Position numbers and translations under genes: made by a program
Shown here: positions 1-8,100 of the stretch, piece after piece
Layout of the letters: the number at the start of each line of letters is the position of its first letter
How positions within the stretch are numbered: the first letter of the stretch is position 1
The notes under the pieces: model-generated
Told to the model about the DNA's origin: nothing
The model's input: the letters and a program-made list of their open reading frames with translations, nothing else
Database searches by the model: none
Origin: an uncultured Eisenbergiella sp.
GTDB lineage: Bacteria > Bacillota > Clostridia > Lachnospirales > Lachnospiraceae
DNA: 35,634 bases
Direction of reading: 5' to 3'
NCBI GenBank assembly: GCA_947626725.1
Contig: CANQTI010000002.1
Coordinates: 1-35,634, forward strand

Positions 1-76
1 GGGATTTGAACCCTCGCGCCTGTTACAGCCTACCGGTGTTCGAAGCCGGACCCTTCAGCCACTTGGGTACTTCTCC
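1..76 (-). tRNA. tRNA-Ser (anticodon CGA), 3' acceptor end truncated by window start
   Basis: Reverse complement reads GGAGAAGTACCCAAGTGGCTGAAGGGTCCGGCTTCGAACACCGGTAGGC...GGTTCAAATCCC: class II tRNA with long variable arm, T-loop GGTTCAAATCC, anticodon loop TTCGAAC (CGA). Confidence 0.9.
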
Positions 77-267
77 ATAAAAGGGAATGCCCTCGGGGAT
101 GTCCATTTCCTCGAGGCATTCTCTATTCTACTCGAAAAGACTGCATTGTGCAAGAGGAAAAAGCGGGATTTCTGTGATTAATTTGCGCGCGGAAGGGCCC
201 CTGCTGCAGCCGTACGGCCGCCGATGCGGCTTACGAAGCGATTGCCCGTCCATTTTACGGAAAGTGG

Positions 268-296
268 TTGACAACGGTTCCTGCAGATACTATACT
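268..296 (+). promoter_or_regulatory. sigma-A type promoter for acpP (TTGACA-17-TATACT)
   Basis: TTGACA 268-273, 17-nt spacer, TATACT 291-296, upstream of the ORF at 345. Confidence 0.8.
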
Positions 297-344
297 TTTT
301 TTGAAAATAGCCCTTTGATGAGGCGTTAAAGGAGATCGTGTGCT

Positions 345-575
345 ATGTTGGAGAAAATCGCGGATATTATTCGGGAGCAGTTGAACCTGGATGATGTGAA
401 AATTACAGAGGATACCTCATTCAAGGATGACCTTCAGGCGGATTCGCTGGATCTATTCGAGCTGGTGATGGCGTTTGAAGAGGAGTATGGAATCGAGATC
501 CCGTCCGAAGATCTGGAGAAGCTCCAGACTGTCGGAGATGTGATGGAATACATCAAGGATCAGGATATCGATTGA
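345..575 (+). CDS. acpP: acyl carrier protein
   Basis: 76 aa with [21 protein letters not shown], the canonical phosphopantetheine Ser motif; RBS aggaga upstream. Confidence 0.96.
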   Translation: MLEKIADIIREQLNLDDVKITEDTSFKDDLQADSLDLFELVMAFEEEYGIEIPSEDLEKLQTVGDVMEYIKDQDID

Positions 576-601
576 CAGATAATATTCTGTGGAGATAAGA
601 A

Positions 602-641
602 ACGGAGTTGTCTGGCCAGAGGGCGCGGCAGCTCCGTTTTT
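602..641 (+). terminator. putative Rho-independent terminator after acpP
   Basis: ACGGAGTTGTC...GGCAGCTCCGT stem (two wobble pairs) followed by TTTTTG. Confidence 0.6.
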
Positions 642-768
642 GTGTTCCTGGAAGGATGGATATTTTCGGAGACTGTTTTGGGAATATTTTCTATTGGCGG
701 AAATCTGCGGTGTGGTCAGGATATTCTCAGGTCCAAAACCAGTGTTCAGACAAAGCTTGGGAGACGGA

Positions 769-797
769 TTGATTTTGATTTTTGATTTAGGTATACT
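769..797 (+). promoter_or_regulatory. putative promoter for tatD-ksgA (TTGATT-17-TATACT)
   Basis: TTGATT 769-774, 17-nt spacer, TATACT 792-797. Confidence 0.5.
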
Positions 798-879
798 GAA
801 ATCTGAAAATGAGCGCGCATTTCGGGCGTATTATTTTTTAAAGCGGAAATCCGAGCGCGATGTCAGGAGGCGAAAACAG

Positions 880-1650
880 ATGATCTATGAGAGTCATGCA
901 CACTTTGACGATAAAGCTTTTGACGCGGACCGGGACGCGCTGCTGGCGTCTCTGCCGGGAGCGGGGATCGGCCGGGTGATCAACGTTTCTTCGGACCGGC
1001 CCTCCGTGGATTCCACGCTGGCGCTGGCCGAAAAATGGCCGTTCGTTTATGCGGCGGTGGGGATCCACCCTTCGGAGCTGGAGGGCCTGACGGATCCGGA
1101 CTATGACTGGCTGAAGGAACGTCTTTCCCATCCGAAGGCCGCGGCGTTGGGAGAGATCGGGCTGGATTATCATTGGGAAAAAGAAGAGACGGCGCGCGCC
1201 CTGCAGAAGGAATGGTTTGCCAGACAGCTTTCGCTGGCCCGGGAGACGGGAAAACCGGTGATCATCCATTCCCGGGAGGCGGCAAAGGACACCTGGGATG
1301 TGATGGAGGCGTGTCGGTGGGATGGACTGCGCGGCGTCATGCACTGCTTTTCCTATACGAAAGAGACGGCCAGGGATTACCTGAAATGGGATTTCTATTT
1401 CGGCATCGGCGGTGTGATCACATTTCAGAACGCGAAGAAGCTGAAGGAAGCGGTGGAATATATCCCGCTGGAGCGTATTCTGCTGGAGACGGACTGCCCG
1501 TATCTGGCGCCGGTCCCATACCGGGGGAAGCGCAATTCTTCCTTGTATCTGCCCTATGTCGTACAGGCCATCGCACAGATCAAGGGTGTCAGCGAGGATG
1601 AGGCGGAGCGTGTCACCTGGAGGAACGCACAGGAGCTGTTCGGTGTCTGA
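880..1650 (+). CDS. tatD: TatD family metal-dependent hydrolase / DNase
   Basis: MIYESHAHFDDKAF..., AAVGIHPSE, ALGEIGLDYHW, PVIIHSREA, GVMHCFSY, LLETDCPYLAPVPYRGKRNSS are classic TatD motifs. ATG at 880 preceded by AGGAGG-like sequence; the supplied ORF extends upstream. Confidence 0.94.
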   Translation: MIYESHAHFDDKAFDADRDALLASLPGAGIGRVINVSSDRPSVDSTLALAEKWPFVYAAVGIHPSELEGLTDPDYDWLKERLSHPKAAALGEIGLDYHWEKEETARALQKEWFARQLSLARETGKPVIIHSREAAKDTWDVMEACRWDGLRGVMHCFSYTKETARDYLKWDFYFGIGGVITFQNAKKLKEAVEYIPLERILLETDCPYLAPVPYRGKRNSSLYLPYVVQAIAQIKGVSEDEAERVTWRNAQELFGV

Positions 1651-1667
1651 AAAGAGACAGGGGGAAA

Positions 1668-1780
1668 GCATGAAAAATAAGCCGGATGGCTTATTTTTCA
1701 TGCTGCGTTTTGTGCTGCGGGCGTCACAAAACGCGGGATCGCACGTGTCGGCCCATATACGCTCGCGGAATGGAGGAGAC
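1668..1780 (+). ncRNA. operon-internal structured RNA element, copy 1 (P1 hairpin, P2 hairpin with pseudoknot to ksgA leader)
   Basis: P1 GCATGAAAAATAAGCC(1668-1683)/GGCTTATTTTTCATGC(1688-1703); P2 GCGTTTTGTG(1705-1714)/CACAAAACGC(1725-1734); loop CTGCGGGCGT(1715-1724) pairs with ACGCTCGCGG(1759-1768) including two G-U pairs; followed by GAATGGAGG. Confidence 0.65.
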
Positions 1781-2657
1781 TGTGGAATTACTGGGAATCC
1801 CGGCAAATACCATTGCCGTTTTGAAAAAATACGATTTTAAGATCCAGAAGAAGTTCGGACAGAATTTTCTCATCGATCCCCATGTGCTGGAAAAGATCGT
1901 GGAGGCTGCGGAGCTGACGCCGGAGGACTGCGTGGTGGAGATCGGCCCCGGCCTGGGTGCGATGACACAGTATCTGGCGAAGCGGGCCGGGCGCGTGGCG
2001 GCGGTGGAAATCGACCGGGCGCTGATTCCGATTCTGCAGGAGACGCTGGCGGACTGTGAGAACGTGGAGATCATCAACGAGGATATCCTGAAGGTGGATC
2101 TGACCAGGCTGGCGGAGGAAAAAAACGGCGGCAGACCCATCAAGGTGGTGGCGAATCTTCCTTATTATATCACCACGCCCATTGTGATGAGCCTGCTGGA
2201 GAAGCGGGTGCCGCTGTACTCGATGACCATCATGGTGCAGAAGGAGGTGGCGGAGCGGATGCAGGCCGGTCCAGGCGGGAAGGAATACGGCGCCTTGTCC
2301 CTGGCGGTACAGTATTTCGCCGACGCCCGGATCGTGGCCAATGTGCCGCCCAACTGTTTTATCCCCCGTCCCGGCGTGGGCAGCGCCGTGGTCTGCCTGA
2401 AGCGCTACGAAAAACCGCCCGTGTCCGTTCCCGACGAGGACCTGCTTTTTTCCGTCATCCGGGCTTCCTTCAACCAGCGCCGCAAAATGCTGGTGAACAG
2501 CCTGTACAACGCCGCGGGCCTGTCCTTTTCAAAAGAAACCGTGCGGGACGCCCTGCTTTCCATGGGAGTGTCGGAGACTGTGCGCGGCGAGGCCCTGACG
2601 CTGGAGCAGTTCGCGCGCCTTACGGAGCTTCTGGCCGCCGCGCGGGAGGAAGCGTGA
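1770..2657 (+). CDS. ksgA: 16S rRNA (adenine1518-N6/adenine1519-N6)-dimethyltransferase
   Basis: KKFGQNFLIDPHVLEKIVEAA, VEIGPGLGAMTQYL, VVANLPYYITTPIV, FIPRPGVGSAV: RsmA/KsgA family. Start may be ATG 1770 or GTG 1782 (GTG follows GGAGGAG). Confidence 0.95.
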   Translation: MEETVELLGIPANTIAVLKKYDFKIQKKFGQNFLIDPHVLEKIVEAAELTPEDCVVEIGPGLGAMTQYLAKRAGRVAAVEIDRALIPILQETLADCENVEIINEDILKVDLTRLAEEKNGGRPIKVVANLPYYITTPIVMSLLEKRVPLYSMTIMVQKEVAERMQAGPGGKEYGALSLAVQYFADARIVANVPPNCFIPRPGVGSAVVCLKRYEKPPVSVPDEDLLFSVIRASFNQRRKMLVNSLYNAAGLSFSKETVRDALLSMGVSETVRGEALTLEQFARLTELLAAAREEA

Positions 2658-2753
2658 TCCGGGCCGTCAGTTTCGTGATAAATAACACGCGGAATTGGAA
2701 AACTGCGTGTACAGGAGTTGACGGAAGTCCGTCTGCACCGCTGCAGATGCATA

Positions 2754-2812
2754 AAAAATCCTGATACGAGGCCCTCGGCCTCATATCAGGATTCGGCGGT
2801 TGTTTTTATTTC
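2754..2812 (+). terminator. Rho-independent terminator downstream of ksgA
   Basis: AATCCTGATACGAGGCC/CTCGG/CCTCATATCAGGATT hairpin flanked by A-run upstream and T-rich tract (TTGTTTTTATTT) downstream; possibly bidirectional. Confidence 0.7.
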
Positions 2813-3024
2813 TGCTGCCAATATCGCTTCACGGTTTCCAGTGCCTCCGCCTCTGTCAGTTCATACTGCTCAGCCAGCTGCTGGGCCACCAGATTCTGGG
2901 GATTGCCCAGATTCTGTGCGATCCTGACTAGCTTTTCTATTCCCTCCTGTATCCCTTCAGCCCTCGCGATCCTTCGGGTTTCCTGCACATCATATGGTTC
3001 AAAATTTGCAAATAATTCTCCCAT
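2806..3024 (-). pseudogene. C-terminal fragment resembling the Rpn / PD-(D/E)XK nuclease-family transposase group
   Basis: 72 aa MGELFANFEPYDVQETRRIARAEGIQEGIEKLVRIAQNLGNPQNLVAQQLAEQYELTEAEALETVKRYWQQK resembles the coiled C-terminal tail of these proteins; no nuclease core is present. Confidence 0.5.
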
Positions 3025-3238
3025 ACGTCTCTCCTTTTTCTTCTATCACTATAGCAGATAATGCCGCGCCTGACAAGAAAATTCCGGCAGCAGGTCTGAC
3101 TCCAAAAATGAAATTGTAAATTCCACCTTCTGTTACCCTTGTGGAGTTTACCCCTGCACAGCAGGTCTGACGGACCTGCAGGCATCAAGGCTGACAGGTC
3201 CCGGCCGTTTTCGGGTCTGTCAGGTGAAAATATCTTTT

Positions 3239-3267
3239 TTGTGAACCGGGATATCTTTTGTTACAAT
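3239..3267 (+). promoter_or_regulatory. sigma-A type promoter for ECF sigma gene (TTGTGA-17-TACAAT)
   Basis: TTGTGA 3239-3244, 17-nt spacer, TACAAT 3262-3267. Confidence 0.6.
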
Positions 3268-3323
3268 GTATGAGTGAAGGGCGCGAAACCCGGATCAAAA
3301 GACGTCTTTGGAAACCGGAGGAA

Positions 3324-3854
3324 ATGCACGGCATGAACCTGACACAGATACAGCAGTGCATGGAAGCATACGGAAAAGAGGTATATGCCTTCTGCTGTCG
3401 GCTCACGCGGAACCGGCAGGAAGCGGAGGATCTGTATCAGGATACCTTTTTGACAGCAATGGAGCGCATGGAGCAGATCGATGCGCAGGGCAATCCCAAA
3501 AGCTGGCTGATCTCCGTTTGCCTGCGGATCTGGAAAAACCGGAAGCGCAAATTCGCCTGGCGGCAGCGCATCGCCGGAGAACGGCTCTATGTGGAAGAGG
3601 CCGACCGACCCGAAGCGGCCGCGGATACGCCGGAGGAGAAGCTGATCACCGAAGAGCGGCACAGACAGGTGCGGCAGGCGGTGGAAAGGCTGGAAGAAAA
3701 ATTCCGGATACCGGTGTACCTGTATTACACCGCAGAGCTGTCCGTGGAGGAGATCGGGGCACTTCTTGGGATCCCCGCGGGCACGGTGAAAAGCCGGCTG
3801 TATAAGGCGAGGCTGCTGCTGCGAAAGGAACTGGAGGATTTTGATCATGACTGA
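3324..3854 (+). CDS. RNA polymerase ECF-type sigma factor
   Basis: Sigma-70 region 2 (RLTRNRQEAEDLYQDTFLTAMERM) and region 4 (VYLYYTAELSVEEIGALLGIPAGTVKSRLYKARLLLRKEL). Start set at ATG after CCGGAGGAA. Confidence 0.93.
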   Translation: MHGMNLTQIQQCMEAYGKEVYAFCCRLTRNRQEAEDLYQDTFLTAMERMEQIDAQGNPKSWLISVCLRIWKNRKRKFAWRQRIAGERLYVEEADRPEAAADTPEEKLITEERHRQVRQAVERLEEKFRIPVYLYYTAELSVEEIGALLGIPAGTVKSRLYKARLLLRKELEDFDHD

Positions 3855-4683
3855 TAAAGAATTGGATCAGCTCTTAAAATGCGCCCTTTCTCCAGAGAGA
3901 GAGCCGGATGCCCGGCTGAATGAAAAGATCATGGAAAGAATGGGAGGACGTGTGACAATGAGCGGAAAACAGAAAAAAAAGGGAATGTCCTATGCGGTGC
4001 TGGCCGCGGCTGCGGTGTTGGTGCTGGGGACACTGGCGGCCTTTGGCATGTGGCATTATCTGAATCCCGATCAGGTGGCGCAGGAGGTGGGAAATGTGGG
4101 ACTGCAGGAGGCGTTTGCGGGCCCGGACGCCGTTTCCGTCAACGCGACACAGGAATTCGGCGATTATCGGGTGACGCTTCTGGGCGTGGTCTCCGGGAAA
4201 AATCTGTCCCGGTATGAAGGAATGGAGACGCTCGAGGAGGACAAAACCTATGCGGTGACGGCGACGGAGCGTACGGACGGCACGCCTATGCCCGACACCT
4301 CGGACGACGCTTACGGGGAAAAGCCCTTCTTCGTGACGCCGCTGATTCGGGGGGAGGACCCGGCCTGGATCAATGTGTTCACGCTGGGCGGCGGCGGTTA
4401 TTTGGAGACGGTGGTCGACGGTGTGACCTACCGAATTCTGGAGTGCGACAATCTGGAGAAATTTGCGGACCGCGGTCTCTACCTGGCCGTCAATTCCGGT
4501 TCGTTTCTCGATCAGAGCGCTTATACTTTTGATGAGACCAGCGGCGAGATCAGCCGGGTGGAGGGGTACGACGGCGTCAACGCGCTCTTCGATCTGCCTT
4601 TGGATGCGGGTAAGGCGGACAGAGAGGCCGCGGAACAGGCGCTGAACGCGATCTGGGAGGAGCTTTTCCCGGACGGACGGTAA
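3847..4683 (+). CDS. putative membrane anti-sigma factor (DUF4179-like)
   Basis: Overlaps the end of the sigma gene; short N-terminal cytoplasmic segment (DKELDQLLKCALSPEREPDARLNEKIMERM), single TM helix (MSYAVLAAAAVLVLGTLAAFGMW), extracytoplasmic domain. Confidence 0.7.
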   Translation: MTDKELDQLLKCALSPEREPDARLNEKIMERMGGRVTMSGKQKKKGMSYAVLAAAAVLVLGTLAAFGMWHYLNPDQVAQEVGNVGLQEAFAGPDAVSVNATQEFGDYRVTLLGVVSGKNLSRYEGMETLEEDKTYAVTATERTDGTPMPDTSDDAYGEKPFFVTPLIRGEDPAWINVFTLGGGGYLETVVDGVTYRILECDNLEKFADRGLYLAVNSGSFLDQSAYTFDETSGEISRVEGYDGVNALFDLPLDAGKADREAAEQALNAIWEELFPDGR

Positions 4684-4821
4684 ATGTGGTTCAGGGGTGT
4701 CGTCTTTAAACGGCAGTGAACGGTTGGAATTTCCCGGACAGACAGTGAGCGGTGCTGCTCGGGGAAGCCCCATCTAAGACGGATATGAATGTGGGAGCGG
4801 CAGAGCAGACCGCTTGGAAAC

Positions 4822-4864
4822 GGGAATACGGCGTGAAAAAGAAATCATGCCGTATTCCTGTTTT
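4822..4864 (+). terminator. Rho-independent terminator after sigma/anti-sigma operon
   Basis: GGGAATACGGCGTGA...TCATGCCGTATTCCTG hairpin followed by TTTTCG. Confidence 0.65.
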
Positions 4865-4912
4865 CGTATATTTCGAATGAATTTCGAGGTAAAAAAAAAG
4901 TTACTTCTATGC

Positions 4913-4941
4913 TTGACAGGAAATGCATGGCGTGGTATATT
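4913..4941 (+). promoter_or_regulatory. strong sigma-A type promoter for the adhesin gene (TTGACA-17-TATATT)
   Basis: TTGACA 4913-4918, 17-nt spacer, TATATT 4936-4941. Confidence 0.8.
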
Positions 4942-5106
4942 TATCGTAAAACAAACGAAATATAGAGAATAAATATTTATAAAATAGATTATGTCCAGTG
5001 AAGAGACTTGGGAAAGAAGCTTACAGAGACGTTGGTACAGTTTCGTTCGGACGGATTCGAGACAGGAAATTAAGAGGGGCGGAAGCCTTTCGGAAAGGGG
5101 TTATAT

Positions 5107-8100
5107 ATGAAAAAGCGTGTGAGAAAAAGTGTAAGAAGCATGCTGGCGGTTTTGTTGGTGGTTGGAATGGCGATGAGTGTTCCCCTGCAGACGCTGGCGG
5201 AGGAGGAAGCCGGGGCAGAAGCGTTTACCGAGCAGGAACAGGCTCCGACGGAGGGAACAGGGGCAGAAAGCCGAGAAGCACAGGCGACCGTGAGTGGGGA
5301 GAATACGGAAATAGAAGACGTATCCCAAGGCACGGAAGGCGTGGAGACCCCGGAAAACGCAACCCAGAATACAGAGGATGCGACGGCGCCGGAAGGCACA
5401 TCCCAGAACGCGGAAGACGCAGCGGCGCCGGAAAGCACGCCACAGAATGCGGAAGATGCAGCAGCGCCGGAAAGCACGCCACAGAACGCGGAAGACACAG
5501 CGGCGCCGGAAAGCACAAACCAGGACGCAGAAGGCACAAAGGCCCCGGGGAGCACGCCTCAGAACGCGGATGACGCAGAAAGTTTGGGGAAGTTATCCCA
5601 GAACGCGGACGGCGCGGAAAATCCGGAGGCTGCGGGAAACGATTCCGGAGAGGTTCTGCCGGAGACGGCGCAGCCGAATAGTGACGAAATTATGTCTGAA
5701 GAAAGCACCGGAATCGAAGAGATGGAGACACTGAAAACGGACGGCAGCGGTGCCTCAGCGTCCGTCAGGATCAGTGCCATTGTGCAGTATGACGGCGAGC
5801 TGGAAGCAGGGCAGTTTTCTTTCCGGCTGGAATTGACAGGCACAGCCAGTGATCCGGATGATGCCGTGTCCCTGAGCGCTTCCAATGATGCGGAAGGAAA
5901 AATCACGTTTGAGGAAATATCCTATGAAGAAGCAGGGGAGTATGATTATGCGCTTCGCCAGGAAAACGGAGGAGAAATTGTAAACGGCGTCCGGCTGGAT
6001 GATACGGTTTTTACGGTGCATGTTTCTGTCAGCCGGGACGAAGAGAAGGGTGACCTTCTGGTGGAGATGGAGCCTGATGCGTCAGAGCTGGTCTTTTTCA
6101 ACAGGCAGGAGGAAGCGGTTGAAGACGGACATGAAGAAATCGCCGCGGAACTCTCTGCCGGAACGTCGGTCAGCCTGAATAACTATATTAAGTCGGAAAC
6201 CTTTACGGTTACTAATAATGAGTTATCGGTAGGGGATGACGGCCGGACAGATTTTTTTACGCTGACGGCGACATATGCGATCCCTTACGATGCGATCCCA
6301 TGGGATGAAAATGGAGAGGGGGTTGTCCGGTATACCGTTCCGCAGGGTAAGCTTTCGGATGGAACGTTGATCTCGCCGGAGTTTAATCCGGCACAGGGAG
6401 CGGGAACGGTTCGTTCCACTGTTGGCAAAGAGGTCGGCTCTTATGAAATACAGGATGGCGTTATGGTCATCACTTTTTACGAGGGCAAGTTAGAAAAGGG
6501 AACCGAGGTCAGCGGGGAATTATCGATGGAGCTTTCGCTGACGCTGACAAAAGAGCAAGCGGGAGACAATGAAAATATAGAATTTGGAGAGGAAGAGCAT
6601 AAAACAACGGTTCAGTTCCGGAAAGCGGAATCGGTCGGCGTGGAGAAGCGTGCGGAAGATGTTTCTGTGGAAACGATAGAAGGCGATCCATCTCACCGTA
6701 TTCTGAAATATTTTTATGTGATTGAGGTGACCTCTCAGACAGGCACGAGCCAGCCTATAGAGATATCGGATATTCTAAAGCAGCGTGCAGTCGAGGACGG
6801 ATCGCTCGAGGTTCTGAAGCCGGACGACGGCACGCCTGGAGTGGAGATTACCCTGTACGGTGCTGACGGCAAAGAGAAGAGCTGTTCGGCAGGACTGGAG
6901 ATATCATCCGGTGATGCGGCGCTTTTGTCCGGGTCCCTTCCGGCGCTTGCGGAGGGAGACTATTATGTGATCAGGTATTGTGTGACAGAGAAGGTGAGCA
7001 GTTCTGTGGGTGGCACGTTTACGGAGAAAAACAGCGTATCCGTTTCCATTCCGGATCCCCGGAATCCGGCGGAAAAGGTCGTGGCAACGGCTGATGCGGA
7101 TAAGGAATATCATTTCGCCGGCGACGATTTCGTGGATTTCGAGGTAACAAAAGAGGTGCAGAGCGCCGGGGAGGAGATCGAGGTAGGGTCTGATTATTCT
7201 GTGACCTGGCCTTATTGCGTGGAAGTCCATGTGGTGAACGATGAGGAAGGACTGGGAACAAAGGAAAAGACCGTTATCGTCACCGATACGGCTGTGAGCC
7301 GTGCCTGGGGAACCGGACGGAAGCTGCAAAATTTCCACATGTATCGGGTGCAGGAGGGAACCGGAGAGGAAGAGGAAATCACAAAGGATGAGCTGCAGAA
7401 GCTGGGCCTTGAGTGCTCCCTGAATGAAAACGAGGCGATTCAGCAGGGCGAGTGGCTGTTCGGCGTAGAGCTTCCTCCGCTGAAAGCGGGAGAATACTAT
7501 CGGATCAAATATGAGGTGGTGGAGAGCGGCATCTATGCGTTCATCCATGATGGCAAAGAGGATGATTTCAAGATCAGAAGCGAAAACAGCGTCCGCGCTG
7601 AGATAAACGGAAACGCCAAATTTGCGAAAGCGACTGCGACAGCGCTTTTGCCGGACGGAACGGAGCCGCTGCCTTCCCTTGAAAAAGAAAAGGGAAGCGA
7701 TTCCCCGTCTGTGACGGAAGATGGGGAATCCGTCCAGTTTGACTGGCAGATCGTGATCAATGAGTATGGCGCTGTTAATCTGACTGGATATGAGATTTCC
7801 GATGATTATACGGTCTCCTTTGATACGAAAGTTGTGCAGGAGGGCGAGACAGGATCCTATTATGAATCCTATAGAGGGAAAGTATATGTAAAAGAAATCG
7901 GCCGCCCCGACTATAATACAGTATCGGGAGGGTTCATACATCTTCCGGCAAAATTTGAAACTGCGGAAGATGGAAGGTATGTTTTGAAAGAAATAGACGG
8001 AGATGGGGAACTGCCCATTAAGGATCCGCACGATGTGTTTGTACTGACCTACTCTGTTTCGGTCCCGAAAGGGGAGCATTCGCTGATTGACATGTACAAT

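Noticed and set aside
87-329. 80-aa plus-strand ORF after the tRNA
   Set aside because: No family signature; overlaps the acpP promoter.
589-879. N-terminal 97-aa extension of the TatD ORF
   Set aside because: Contains a likely terminator and a promoter; the TatD motif starts right after ATG 880, which has a good RBS.
1668-1734. Simple intrinsic terminator or MITE interpretation of the hairpins
   Set aside because: The stems differ in sequence among the three copies while pairing and the loop-leader complementarity persist, and no target-site duplication is evident. A structured RNA fits better, although partial termination at P1 remains possible.
838-1806. 322-aa minus-strand ORF opposite tatD
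   Set aside because: Shadow ORF of a well-supported gene.
5365-5640. CRISPR-like direct repeats
   Set aside because: Contiguous coding repeats without unique spacers; in-frame adhesin repeats.
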